From assembly GCA_905221615.1 (NCBI GenBank), contig CAJNDT010005813.1, forward strand, positions 67,501 through 131,500: a DNA stretch of 64,000 nucleotides, in the 5' to 3' direction. The notes under the pieces are model-generated. The model ran no database searches, had not been told where the DNA came from, and saw only the letters and a program-made list of their open reading frames with translations. This DNA is from Symbiodinium sp. CCMP2592 (Eukaryota > Sar > Dinophyceae > Suessiales > Symbiodiniaceae). Made by a program: the position numbers and the translations under genes. Positions 19,701-29,500 of this stretch are shown here, piece by piece. Position 1 is the first letter of the stretch, and every line of letters begins with the position of its first letter.

Positions 19701-21917
19701 CGATCCCTTCGTGACTTGGAAGTTGTAGTTGGCACCTGCGGTGATCGACGGGCTCACAATGTAGATCTCACTCCATCCATGCATGACGAGATTCTCTCTC
19801 ACTGTATGCGATGACCCTCTGGTCCTTGCGACCATGTCAAAGTCTTGGACGAGGATTGTGCATTGAGAGCGCATAGTCGCGGCATCAGGCTTGCCACCCA
19901 TACCCAAACTATTGCGAAATCCGTTCAGCGTGTTCATGGTATTGATCCTTGCTTCTGCCGGAATTTCATCGTTGTCGACAAGATCGCTGTCTGCCTCGAT
20001 CAACACAGCCGAGGTAAGCATTGGAGGAGAAGGAAGATGCACGCACGACACCAATGCCAATGCATGGTATAGCCGCGAGTACATCCGTAACCACATCTTC
20101 GTGCTCAGCTTCACGTAGACCTTCAGGTTGAGACCCTTGTCGTCACTTTGAGAGACGGAACGAATCCTTGCCAAGTAGGTCACCAGTCTTCTGACGTAAT
20201 GCTGAATTGGTGTGGTCCCCACGTCGTGGTTGGCCACGAACTTTGGCGTCTCATCAATGGTAGGTGGGTACTCGTCTTGATCACGGGTCGTCGCCAGCAA
20301 GCTTGAGCGACAGCCCTTTTCATCGATGTTGACGTAATGGTACCAACTTTCCTGAGCGCCAGCGGGGATTGGAGCTTCCTCCCATGTCGGTTGCGATGGT
20401 TCCTCTTCCGGTTGCGAAGTCGGTGGTTGTGGAGGTGGTGCCGCAGAAGATGATGATGCCGATGCCGTTGCCTCGTCCGTCCTTGCCCTCTTTGGTCCGT
20501 GGCTAGGAGTGGCTCGAGGCTCGGTAGCGGATCCTTGTGGTTGTCCCGGCGATCTTCCATGCTCAGGGTGCACGATTCCTTCCGGTTCGAGGTTGCTTGC
20601 CGTAGGCATCGCCACCCTCCCCGTAGAATACACCCAGCTAGGATGCCGTTGAAGATTGGGCGGAAATAGGCCATCATCTTGTAGAAGCGGTCTTGGTGCC
20701 TCCATCTGTTGGAATTCTGCTTCCCATATGCTCAACGTGGCGCGTTTGGTAGAGCAGTCGACCACATATCCAGATTCAACTCCGCATTGATTCCAGGTGT
20801 AGCTACGGAACGCATCCGGCAATTGGAAACCGTTCCTGTCTTGATCTGCACATACAGCATCCACGTGGTGCTTGAGGAAAGCGTACGTGGTGTAGTCGGA
20901 ATCAGGGAGCACATCATTTGACCATCTGTAATGCGGGTGTCCAGTGTCTGGATCAACCCATGATACGTAGGAATGAAGCACGTGGAGACAGACACTGAAC
21001 GCCTGGAGCGAGTTCATCGCAAAGGCGAGCGGGTGTCCCATGCCTTGAGGCATTGTGCGCATCATCATGGCCAGCTGGTGAACGTTGAGTGGCGTGGCGC
21101 CATCGTTGTTCGCAGCACATTCCTGGTTGTAGGTCCGTAGTCCATATCCAGTGTGTTTCGCGAACATGTACATCAGCTTGCACACCCTACATAACGTAGG
21201 CTCCGCCAACAGGTCTGATTGGTCAGGTGCTCTACCCGACATTGGCAACTTGTGGTAGTAGTCCTGATTCACCGTATACCATTGTTGTATTCTCGTGTCT
21301 GTCACAGTCTGGTAGGGCGTCTCCACGGAGTTGATGAGAACAGCGAGGTTGTAGTAGCCGTCCGCAGTGACGATGTTCCTTGTAGCAGTGTTCAAGTCGA
21401 ACCGAACTTGCTTTCGTTCTTGTTCCAGTTCAACCACAGCCAACTTTGCATCATCGCGGATCACTTCCTCATCCACCATGAACCTGGTGATGGCATTGTA
21501 CTTTCCCTCGTGGTCAGCAACAATGTGTTTGAGACCTCCGCCAAACTTAGTGACCATGGCGAGTATCTCCCCATAGGGTTTGTCCATGTACTCCTCAGGA
21601 GCAGCAAGCAAGCAAGCTTTGAGGATTTCTCGGACTCGAATGGAAAGATCTCCTCCTGACGACAGATTTGCACACGTGAACAGCAAGACCAACGGAGGTG
21701 CTTTGAAAGCTGCCCATGTGCGAATGAGATCATTGTCGACCACTTTGTCTTTCGTAATCTTCGGCGGGAGCGAGACGCTCTGCGACGCATCCCCAGAATA
21801 CATCTCCAGGAACTTGTGGAACTTCAGAAACGTTCGCATCATCCCACCAGACGGGAAAACTTCCTCGTGGTCCACTCCATCGAAGGCCAGCTCGTAGGCA
21901 TTGTAGCTTTCAGCCAT
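16197..21917 (-). CDS. Extra ORF of element 2: very large protein with zinc motifs and Tpt1/KptA N-terminal half
   Basis: 1906 codons starting at MAESYNAYELAF, the first ORF after the RNase H ORF (198-nt gap). Residues 1-420 and 560-1060 look globular, but I recognise no family. A Ser/Pro-rich linker covers about 430-540. Cys-rich motifs include CQGCEGMKLAEC…CIGC and CYICYYDAGNC; a CCHC knuckle (CVACGSDLHTLSNC) lies near 1377. From about 1596 it encodes SDLRHRI and GGWVLIEDLVRH…KKRV, fitting the Arg-His pair and winged-helix start of Tpt1/KptA. Residues after about 1730 are a wrong-frame reading; the domain continues at 15734-16792. The length without stops argues for recent selection or recent insertion. 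Confidence 0.65.
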   Translation of the reverse strand: MAESYNAYELAFDGVDHEEVFPSGGMMRTFLKFHKFLEMYSGDASQSVSLPPKITKDKVVDNDLIRTWAAFKAPPLVLLFTCANLSSGGDLSIRVREILKACLLAAPEEYMDKPYGEILAMVTKFGGGLKHIVADHEGKYNAITRFMVDEEVIRDDAKLAVVELEQERKQVRFDLNTATRNIVTADGYYNLAVLINSVETPYQTVTDTRIQQWYTVNQDYYHKLPMSGRAPDQSDLLAEPTLCRVCKLMYMFAKHTGYGLRTYNQECAANNDGATPLNVHQLAMMMRTMPQGMGHPLAFAMNSLQAFSVCLHVLHSYVSWVDPDTGHPHYRWSNDVLPDSDYTTYAFLKHHVDAVCADQDRNGFQLPDAFRSYTWNQCGVESGYVVDCSTKRATLSIWEAEFQQMEAPRPLLQDDGLFPPNLQRHPSWVYSTGRVAMPTASNLEPEGIVHPEHGRSPGQPQGSATEPRATPSHGPKRARTDEATASASSSSAAPPPQPPTSQPEEEPSQPTWEEAPIPAGAQESWYHYVNIDEKGCRSSLLATTRDQDEYPPTIDETPKFVANHDVGTTPIQHYVRRLVTYLARIRSVSQSDDKGLNLKVYVKLSTKMWLRMYSRLYHALALVSCVHLPSPPMLTSAVLIEADSDLVDNDEIPAEARINTMNTLNGFRNSLGMGGKPDAATMRSQCTILVQDFDMVARTRGSSHTVRENLVMHGWSEIYIVSPSITAGANYNFQVTKGSLESVNETLDGLTEEQLATVTLHYHLSLQAILIENISFPMSEVGDGAAIRADLQRQLKATYVDPIIAAGKRTTRPPIVNINHDLRFVGAASNYLRQKASMFNGFHALGMYIELELRARACVVIHGSSFWSRMYSQAKHASSGVHTLSVEKVPPPDNRVRFKLGLAIYEKQLFCEKMVSTCFVEASKVRSWDETVRTDLVAHPSLVEIWEDKSEVKTTTKISQTWFTGEQQQQIRSGAQGDTVAESSTVTWQDFDIAMTVPEAYYDNRHYWFRIDTYATPNTGYVKGRTFYCQGCEGMKLAECYAQAFFKPTGNGYPGHCIGCAHTSALKMQHQISSFNDLIASQKYTLACAKHLYDLRLQFVDPRVDIKEFLKVCAEMVYEDIGKTVSHYGGLRITASQAIEYAAWGKAKQLAWDRGYDSEGKTCYICYYDAGNCAYAGFMRMLLTPEERQECYRGSVLPKEELLGDTLELALGLLTIAMRHPSHFPNWGGLEGANACARGIERSFFRYASAEAIELITVDSPRKRTPPKKNEAVAEIVNNMSADLVIDFTVIVDGDIYPVEITRTDETQAADNVTDDPGFSVAPPIPAQDVDVDAQPEEEQGAEGPDPRHAIREGVVTQLQDYVGVLAQGEMSVGSDRITFCVACGSDLHTLSNCTENAATRDLVLRSVQIIKESLLRYPRRVPSQEAEPMDVDTTDHVSVASSDRRPKAKARPRRGGEAVRGDVVLIRYENKHNLCTDVENRRGLNDACGVPLQDSGPENSQRVVDIIEQLSDHRDRRLPQRGDRPSYVYDENTNSYTNPGYESIGGGRPIRCGILDLIPTKGASFINNRWDIVNEVVLRNITRQRRLNADWALSCIQSDLRHRIARRPGSEWLDNRCQVAFNSVIKCDEGGWVLIEDLVRHEPLWTHESRRITEGVSRTDDQQKKRVYNERLQLLFQGNMIAATKRNKAKIRLQFLGVRVKDPGTEVLGSAGSNMLVSVRDQIAEIQSNDHCRTWPEVPEPMQRLGEAMGSSGYEWSLCAFRSPEQLASVGQEQVRNISIYDPLATSWRCVPRYGMPQLGFHCHARHHAWFGGPRRGLRPSAPIPRQPRRQTPQLLGGVCAVRSPERNDQDASTRTRRQAYAIGGSSCPIARSCTRGWTYHRQRHHDRWSNDTFPFRQGGMVLRP

Positions 21918-22114
21918 GGCTCGGGTTTCGGTCCTTCCTCCGTAGGAGGGAAGTCCCTACACCCTACTCGACTTCACGGTTCCGGGTTCTCCGTAAGAGG
22001 CACCCTTCCCCGATCCGTCTGGTCAGACCTTAGTTGTTCCTTAGTTGGGGCTGTCTAATAGCCCCTTCATCAGCGTCTACACACTGATGTTGCTGCCATG
22101 CAATGTCCTCAGAT

Positions 22115-25060
22115 TCATGTGCAACATGACTGACACTGACATGAGCTCGAACAAGGCTGCGAACATTCCTCGCAATTGACCGCCATGAGAACATCAATGC
22201 GCTGCGACAAACTGCTCTTCGAATCATGGTCCAAGCAATCATCCGGTCTCATCATCAAACGATCCGCTTCAGGCATGTTAGAGAACATGATCCTGCGTCC
22301 ACCACCATCGCCACCAGCACCAACATGATCATCAACCTTAACCTTCGTCACCTTGCCACTTGAAACAAGAGCATGCAACTCTGGCCAAGACCAACATGAA
22401 CATGAAGAAGGCATGTCAAGCGAAAAATAGACGTCGGAAAATTCCGCACACTTCTTCAGCAGGCGTTTGAGAGATTTCAAGACACTTCTGAAAACCTTGT
22501 ACTTCCCACCAGAACGTTTTTCACCCCCCACGCAAGCCCCTTCACTACTTCCAGGACCAGCACCTGATCGCAAAAGCGATGCCACAAATAGCACAGGTGT
22601 GCGCAGGTCGTTCCGGCACGCATCCTTCATTGTACCGATAAGGCTGTCCTCATCGGCTTTGGAGCTAATCAGCTCTTTGCAAGTTATGCGAGAGCAACCT
22701 TTAGTGGACTTAGGTACGGCGTAGCCGTTACCCAAGCCACAAAGGTCAACAATCATGCGGTCTGGCTTCCGTCCACCAGCCTTCGACGGCATGGCTACCA
22801 ACCTCCCATCGCCAGTTGCCTGAAATTTCAAGGCTTTAAGCAATCTTCTGGAGATTTGGCTAGTCAACTCGCATTTATCAGATCGATCCTTAGCGTCCGA
22901 ATCAGTCATGTGCAAATGTTTGGACGAGCACACATCAGACGACTTAGGATGCAGCGCGACGTTTGCGGCAATGTACTCCCATTCATCCTTGCAGTAGCCG
23001 AGCTCAACGGCGGTTCCAGGAGACACAGGATCCCGAAAGATATAACGTTGCCCGTGAGTGCATCCTTGGATCTTGATGCTCTTCCACATGGCATCTTCCT
23101 GAAGTCCCCTATACTGCTTGGTTTCCTGGACTGGTACTCGAGGAGGCACTTCGATGATGATTTGGAACCCCCATGACGCCGCTCTGCGCGCAATTCTTTG
23201 GACGACCTCCCCCCATGGGTAGTCTGTCCGCAATTTGCCCTTTTCGGGGTTGTCAGCGATTTTCCGACTCAGCCACGAATTCTTGCCCAACACCCCTGCA
23301 CCAATGAAGATTACGGAGTTAGGGTTGTCTTTCCTTGCTTCCACCACATCAAAGATGTAGGCGCACATGGCGTCGTCAACTTCTCGCCCCATACTCAGAA
23401 CATTTACTTGCAGCCCAGGGTCGTAGTGAGAATCGGGAGCATGCTGGGCGATGCAATCCTTGCCTGGAGCATACTCGTTCCACCAGTTCTCCTCATCGAC
23501 TCCTATCAATGTCCATACCGTCACTGCCTTTGGAGCATCTTTGATAGTGATACGGTACTTCCACCGGCTGTAAGGATTCTTGTAAGCATGGACCAACCTT
23601 CCATCGTGGTCGAGGAATTGGATCACCAGACCCTCCTTGGGCTTGTTTTCGGCGAAATTGACCACGTGAGGCACAATTGCTCCATCATATCCTTGATATT
23701 CCCTTTTCTGTTCCGCCGCATCATGCCATACATCTTCGTACACCGACGACCATTGGTCATAACCAAATTGAGAGGCTTGACTTTTGGATTGGCCGTTGAA
23801 ACAAAATCCCTGGTGTAATGTAAAGCCCTGGTACCCCCCATGGATGGCACGCGCCAGTGTGACAACCACCGCTCGCCATTTGGCGGGCAGGGCGCGCACA
23901 TAAGACTGGCCTAGAGGCGGTTCAGGAATAGGCAAAAACGGCGGCGCAAGGACGTCCGCAATGGCAGCGGGGCGCAAATGCCCACGCACGGGATGGTACT
24001 GAAACACAGCACGTTCCACGTAGCGGTCGAACTTGCCCGGTGTGTCAAGGATAGCAGCACGATCCTCCATCTGGTGCCACTGCCCTTCACGAAGAATCCA
24101 AGTCGACCGAAGGTAACGACCAGGCGGCAACGCAGAAGGCGGCCCCCGCAACATGCGCGGGAACTTGACAACCAGGATGGGGTCCACACTGTCATGTTCT
24201 TGCAAGCCTTCCTTACTCGACAATCCAGCGCGATACAACACCTGAGGGAGGATCGGCGTCTGCGTGTAAGGAAAACAAGGCACCTCGCTCTTGAACGAGT
24301 AGTGCTGCTGACCCTTCTCATCCGTACTTTGGGAATGAGTAGGTCGCATCAGATCCATAATCTCTTGGGAGCCAATGAGATCCGGCGGAAAGATGTTGAT
24401 GAGCTGACACGCATGTGTCCAGGACACAGAATCCTTGAACGACTTGGTGTGTATGTCCGCGGACATCTTGGCAGTGACCTCGTAGGCAAGAGAAACGTAA
24501 CCTTCCTGAAAGATAGAATGCATCCATCCAATGCAGATACCGTGGGTACGTTCCAAGTGACGCATAGTCGGATTCTTGCCCGTGCGAATCACCCCGATCA
24601 TGGTCTGGTTGTCGTCGTAGAAGACGAAGTTGGGGTCTTGCCCCCCAAGCTGCTGCCACAACGTGATAGCAGGCAATCCAAGACGTGACATGGCAAAGTC
24701 GGCCGCGACAATCTCGGCCTCAGGTGTGGAATGACTCAAGCATCCCTGCCTTTTGCTAAGTCCCGCCAAGGGAAATCTTGTATGAGAACCTTGAATGTGC
24801 AAGTGAGCACCGGAGGTAGATTTCAAACTTTCTCCACAACCTGCATAGTCCGCATCTGCAAACAGCCCGATGGACGAGTCCTCCAAGGAGTTCCCGACCC
24901 ATCCAATCATCATGTGATGTTTGGACTGGTGCACATAGGCCATGAGATGATGAAGAAGAGCATCCTCCTTCTTGGTCCATTTCGTGATCTTGCGTGCGAG
25001 ATTGTTGATACTGCGCAGAAGATCAAAGCGGCAAATGCGCGCGGCATAAAGCAATTTCAT
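22115..25060 (-). CDS. RNase H with ~740-residue C-terminal extension (element 2)
   Basis: 981 codons. The ATG overlaps the stop of the RT ORF (ATGA, 25057-25060). Residues 1 to about 55 are the RT connection (LLYAARICRFDLLRSINNLA). RNase H follows with LFADADYAGC near 61, STPEAEIVAADF and HTKSF, ending near 245. The extension has an N-terminal globular part with NSVIFIGAGVLGKNSW and IIIEVPPRVPV. Its C-terminal part (about 765-900) shows VDLCGLGNGYA, LFVASLLRSG and SLDMPSSCSCW, resembling the methyltransferase-like domain placed before RT in element 1. Extension function is unknown. Homology upstream of the ATG continues in this frame (AALAPQAASIL before MKLL), so the RT frame changes shortly before 25,060. 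Confidence 0.8.
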   Translation of the reverse strand: MKLLYAARICRFDLLRSINNLARKITKWTKKEDALLHHLMAYVHQSKHHMMIGWVGNSLEDSSIGLFADADYAGCGESLKSTSGAHLHIQGSHTRFPLAGLSKRQGCLSHSTPEAEIVAADFAMSRLGLPAITLWQQLGGQDPNFVFYDDNQTMIGVIRTGKNPTMRHLERTHGICIGWMHSIFQEGYVSLAYEVTAKMSADIHTKSFKDSVSWTHACQLINIFPPDLIGSQEIMDLMRPTHSQSTDEKGQQHYSFKSEVPCFPYTQTPILPQVLYRAGLSSKEGLQEHDSVDPILVVKFPRMLRGPPSALPPGRYLRSTWILREGQWHQMEDRAAILDTPGKFDRYVERAVFQYHPVRGHLRPAAIADVLAPPFLPIPEPPLGQSYVRALPAKWRAVVVTLARAIHGGYQGFTLHQGFCFNGQSKSQASQFGYDQWSSVYEDVWHDAAEQKREYQGYDGAIVPHVVNFAENKPKEGLVIQFLDHDGRLVHAYKNPYSRWKYRITIKDAPKAVTVWTLIGVDEENWWNEYAPGKDCIAQHAPDSHYDPGLQVNVLSMGREVDDAMCAYIFDVVEARKDNPNSVIFIGAGVLGKNSWLSRKIADNPEKGKLRTDYPWGEVVQRIARRAASWGFQIIIEVPPRVPVQETKQYRGLQEDAMWKSIKIQGCTHGQRYIFRDPVSPGTAVELGYCKDEWEYIAANVALHPKSSDVCSSKHLHMTDSDAKDRSDKCELTSQISRRLLKALKFQATGDGRLVAMPSKAGGRKPDRMIVDLCGLGNGYAVPKSTKGCSRITCKELISSKADEDSLIGTMKDACRNDLRTPVLFVASLLRSGAGPGSSEGACVGGEKRSGGKYKVFRSVLKSLKRLLKKCAEFSDVYFSLDMPSSCSCWSWPELHALVSSGKVTKVKVDDHVGAGGDGGGRRIMFSNMPEADRLMMRPDDCLDHDSKSSLSQRIDVLMAVNCEECSQPCSSSCQCQSCCT

Positions 25061-26577
25061 GAGAATGCTGGCTGCCTGCGGAGCAAGTGCGCCGCGATTG
25101 CCTCGTTGATTTCCTCTTCCTCGGGCGCCTTGGGAATAGGTGGAGGCGGAACGAGCCGACCATCCTTATCAACAGGCATGGTGTGTCCACACCACGTGCA
25201 TCGATGGCTTTTACCTGACTGTGCCGGAGCGCGAGCTGGGTGATTCTTAGTCTCCTCAGCCGGACTCGGCGATGGTACCGTCTTGAATTTTGTCGGATCG
25301 AACCCAGTCACGTCGCAGTACTTCTTGACTGTCATGTCCAGGTACGTCTCCATGTCGTAGGTAACGGTCTGCACCTTCGTTTTGTCATGCAACGTTGCCT
25401 CGCCCTTGGAGATGCGACAACCCAGATACAAGCCCAGCGGCGTTTCTTCTTCCAATCGAAGTTCTTGGCGCAGCATGTCCCAACCCTTGGGTAGATTCTC
25501 TTTGGGTCCTGCCATCTTGAGATCATCCACGTAGATGACAAGTAAGAGCTTCATTTGCGGGTGAAAATACAATGATGGCCATTCATCGCCAATCGGCTTG
25601 AACCCTACTTTCTGTACCGCGGTGTGGCAATGTTGTTCCCACATGGTTCCTGCGTCAGGATGTCCATATAGAGCTTTGATCAGGCGACATACCGGCCTAC
25701 GGAATTTGTGCCGTTTCGCAGATGGATGCCAGGCTTCATCAGGCAGTTCAACCCAACACGGAGTGCCCGACAATCTAGCCTGAATGTATGCTTGGATAGC
25801 ATCCGCCATCTGGACATCGTTGCCAGGAAGACATCCGTAATAATCTGCCCATCGTGAGGCGTCAAACGTAGCCGGGGAATTCCCCAAATCCTGAAACAAT
25901 GCGGCTTCCATATTCTGGTCTTTGACCTGATCACCGAGTAGTACACCTCGCCCCTTGAACTTCCTGGCAGGATCGTCCTCTTTGAGCTGATAGTTCTTCT
26001 CGTAGATCAGTCCGTGTACTCGCGCCATATGTACTTTCTCACCTTTCTTCTTTGCCTCGGCGACGACGTCGTCATATTCACGCGTAGTTGAGAAGTCAAA
26101 CACTTCTTGGTCCCACAATCCCTTCCATTCTTTCATGAAAGCTTCCATGGCCTTGGGATTGTTGATCATCTCCTTGCGTGTGACGGGTCGAGTGACCATG
26201 GCATTGAAGCACGATCCTCCTGCATGATTCTTTTCCCGATGTACGTTTCTGTGAGAAGTCGTACACGGCATAGAAGGAATCCAGTTATCATCCATGACCA
26301 TATGCGCCGGAACGGCCGGCACAACATCTGCCAAGAATTGTTCTTGCGTATATTGATCTACATAGGACTGTGCCCATGACCAACCATCGTCGTCGTCAAC
26401 GGTCACGTTGAGTTGCAGATCAATTTCTTCACACGGAACAATCTTGGGAAAGATCATGTTGTCCAAAGCCTTTGTGACTATCTTGCCTTCTTCCGGTCTT
26501 TCTTGGCAACTCGAGCTTTGTCTCGCTTTTCTTTCTTGTATGCTGCCTTCTTCTCCGCTTCGCTCATCTTCTTCCAT
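25057..26577 (-). CDS. Reverse transcriptase of element 2
   Basis: 506 codons overlapping the gag-pol ORF by 100 nt, in the -1 frame relative to it. Copia RT signatures are present: WKGLWDQEVFDF near the start, DAIQAYIQARL, VCRLIKALYGHPDAG and the catalytic VIYVDDLKMAG near residue 344. A Cys/His motif follows late in the ORF (HRCTWCGH). The first ~30 residues are probably a wrong-frame reading, with genuine sequence from about KIVTKALDNMIF. The last ~15 residues before the stop diverge from expected RT sequence, which continues in the frame of the next ORF. Confidence 0.9.
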   Translation of the reverse strand: MEEDERSGEEGSIQERKARQSSSCQERPEEGKIVTKALDNMIFPKIVPCEEIDLQLNVTVDDDDGWSWAQSYVDQYTQEQFLADVVPAVPAHMVMDDNWIPSMPCTTSHRNVHREKNHAGGSCFNAMVTRPVTRKEMINNPKAMEAFMKEWKGLWDQEVFDFSTTREYDDVVAEAKKKGEKVHMARVHGLIYEKNYQLKEDDPARKFKGRGVLLGDQVKDQNMEAALFQDLGNSPATFDASRWADYYGCLPGNDVQMADAIQAYIQARLSGTPCWVELPDEAWHPSAKRHKFRRPVCRLIKALYGHPDAGTMWEQHCHTAVQKVGFKPIGDEWPSLYFHPQMKLLLVIYVDDLKMAGPKENLPKGWDMLRQELRLEEETPLGLYLGCRISKGEATLHDKTKVQTVTYDMETYLDMTVKKYCDVTGFDPTKFKTVPSPSPAEETKNHPARAPAQSGKSHRCTWCGHTMPVDKDGRLVPPPPIPKAPEEEEINEAIAAHLLRRQPAFS

Positions 26578-29500
26578 GCTTCCGGAGAATAAGAATGGAT
26601 AGGTCGCCGTGTAGGAAGAGTTCGTCGACCATCACTTCGGATCTTGTACGGAACTCCCCTTTTGTCGATCTTGCAAGCTTCACCGTCATCGGTAAGATAT
26701 ACAATGCCGTCTCCTTTCTTCCCCGTACTCCAATGTTCAATCTCCTCGGGAGCCAACTTCTTTTCTTTCAAGATCTTGATAATCTCTCCAGGTTCTTCGA
26801 TGTCTCCTTCGGGGATGAGTCTACCGGTTGGACCGACTTCGCGGGGCGATCGTCGATCTTTCCCAGTGACCTTTGGTTCAGAAGGAGGCGGTGCTGCACG
26901 TAGACCTAGCTCTTCGTCTAGTTCTTCGAGTCTTTTGTCTCCTATGGCATCAATAGCTTCATGCTCTGCTGACTTGAAGACTTCGCCGAGCGGCTCCGCC
27001 TCAATGTCAGATGGATCTATGTCCTGTAAGTCAGGATCTTCTCCGGGATCCGGTGGAGGAAGAAGTCCGCTTGGATCATCGTCATCCCCGTCGTCACCAT
27101 CTCCTCCAGGCGGACCGTCGCCACCGTCATCGACGTCTTTTATCTCCTTGCCAGCGAGGTCGACGTTGTCCCTGAGTCCTTCAATGGTTGAGTTCATCCT
27201 TTCGTACTCGGCTTTCAGGGGAAACGTTATCTCCTCTGGGAAGTAGATAACTTCTGTCTCGTACGGTCTCATCAACTTCCTGGGAACAGATGCGTCCATC
27301 GACAAGTTCGCGTTGGCAAATTCCTTCATATCCCAAACACGATACTTCTTGGACCATCCTTGACCAGCAGTGATGATGTATCCGGCGAAAATGCCTGGAA
27401 TCCCCTTTGGATCGAACTTGTTGCCGTATGTCTTCGGCCTTGTGTCCGTCGGCTTGAAGAAGACTTTGGCACCAAAGGGTATGGCTTTTCCCTCGAAGTC
27501 CTTTCCAGTCATTCGCTTCCATGCTGAATCACCGTCGCCCTCCACGTCTTCAACGTTGAGGTTCTGCATCACGCAATTAAGCGCAAAGGACCAGTATTGA
27601 GCGGGTAATCCGGCGTGTAGCATGGATGCTGCAACTGTGTTGATCACTTCTTGATTTGATCGTTCAGCGAGTGAATTGTTACTGGGTTTCCCTGGAAGGG
27701 AATGATCGATCACGATCTTCAACTGTGCCATAGCTGAATCGAACTCTGGTGCTTCATCGCTGTACGCCATATGAATCTTGCGTCTTCCCATGAGGCGTCT
27801 GATGGCCATGACGACTTCGTCAGTGCTCCTTGAAGCCGTGGGAATCGCTGCAATCATTTTGGTGGCGATGTCCCTGATGACTAGAACTTCACGTGCTCCG
27901 TCATCGAGTCCAATACCTGCTTCGGCGGCCTTGCGCATGTCAAGGAAGTCGAACGTCACAAGATCTCCCCAGTGTTTGATCACACGTTGAAATGCACCTC
28001 GTTGCGTTCGCAAGTGCTTCATCTTCGCGCGTATGCACGATTCGCAATATGGATTGCGGTAGCGATGAGTACACAGATGTGCCAATGTCTTTGCTTCGGC
28101 TTTCAGTGTTCCGACTCTGGCCTTGCGGCTCGGCGCACCGTCGCCTTCCACATCAATGATCACCTCATCGTCACCATCCAATGGAATTTCACCCACTCCT
28201 TTTCCTTCGTCGTCGTCCGGAGGGCGTCCGGCCTCGGACTCTGGTACTTCTTCTATAGGAGGTTCTTGGGGTTCAGGATCAGGAGGTCGTTCATGATCAT
28301 CACCTTCTTCTTCTGCTTCGATCTCGCTCGGTGCAGCTTCAGCGGCAGCTGCGACGCTGACGTCAACATTGCCTGCTGTCAACGCACCCTTGAAGATTTC
28401 GGTGATCGCTTTGGCCTCCGGATCATCATGAACCAATGACTTGGAACTCCCAGCACGGACGTACGGGATGTCACCGTTCACGAACAGAGATATTCTCTTG
28501 CCCTGCGGGTTGATCATGAATGGTTCCCTTCCGGGAGGCCACACAAACCCGTAGTTGAAGTTCATACATCTCTTGCCTATGGAAAGCACCGACGGCGTGT
28601 CGTCCAACACATAAGCGTTGATCGGTTCCTCGAACGACTCAGTCTGGAAGTTCGACACGAGATCGGTATCGGTGATTCCATTGGCTGTCTGAAATGATAT
28701 GGGCTCTGGAGTCACGAGTGTCTCGAGACTGTGCTTCTCGATCTTCTTCTGAGATATGAGGTCATGACCACATCCAGTGTCCATGAGAAACTTGATCTTC
28801 TTCTTAAGGATGACTGGTTGAACCATGCATTTGAATAAGCCTTGATTGATGATCCGTTTGCTGTGTGCAGCGTCGAGCTCGCGTTCAACGATGGAATCCT
28901 CACCGTCATAGAACGAAACTTCTTCCACTCGAGACGTTCCTGGGATTCGTACGAATGAAACTCGATCTCCGCGTTGATCATCACCATCGTCAACCATGTC
29001 TCTCATGATCTGTGCCCTCAATCTCGCTTTGTGCTTGGCGAACTCCAAGCTCACAGCGCGATCCTCATCATTGACAAACGCTTCCATGTCGACGTACTTC
29101 ACCTTCCGCTCTTTGTCTTTCTTCGATCGTCTCGGACACGAAGAAATGAACTTCACGTCATTGGCAAATGTCACATTGCGCTTTGTCACTTTTCGGGTCG
29201 ACGTAGTCGTTCCCGAGGATTCGTCATCTGTTGAACAATCCGAATCAGCGTCGCTGTCAACGGATGGACAATCTGACTCCTCCTCATCTTGTCTTGAAGA
29301 TCGCTTCCATATAGCCGGAGCTGATGGATTCCACCTTCGACACAATCTGATGGCGGGTGCCGCAGGGAGTGCCTTGGCCTTGGCATTCGGCTTCGCTGGA
29401 GCTGCCTTCGCTTCGGATTTAGCTTTAGCTTTTGCCTTTGGTTCCGGAGCTGGGGTAGCTGCTGCCTCATGCTTGAAAGGACAATTCTCTCTTGAGCACG

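Noticed and set aside
14413-21917. An env gene in element 2
   Set aside because: The position fits, but I see no signal peptide, membrane segment or fusion-like feature; the motifs are zinc-binding and RNA-processing types.
18351-24688. Plus-strand open frames up to 236 codons inside element 2
   Set aside because: They mirror the long minus-strand ORFs and have no recognisable motifs.
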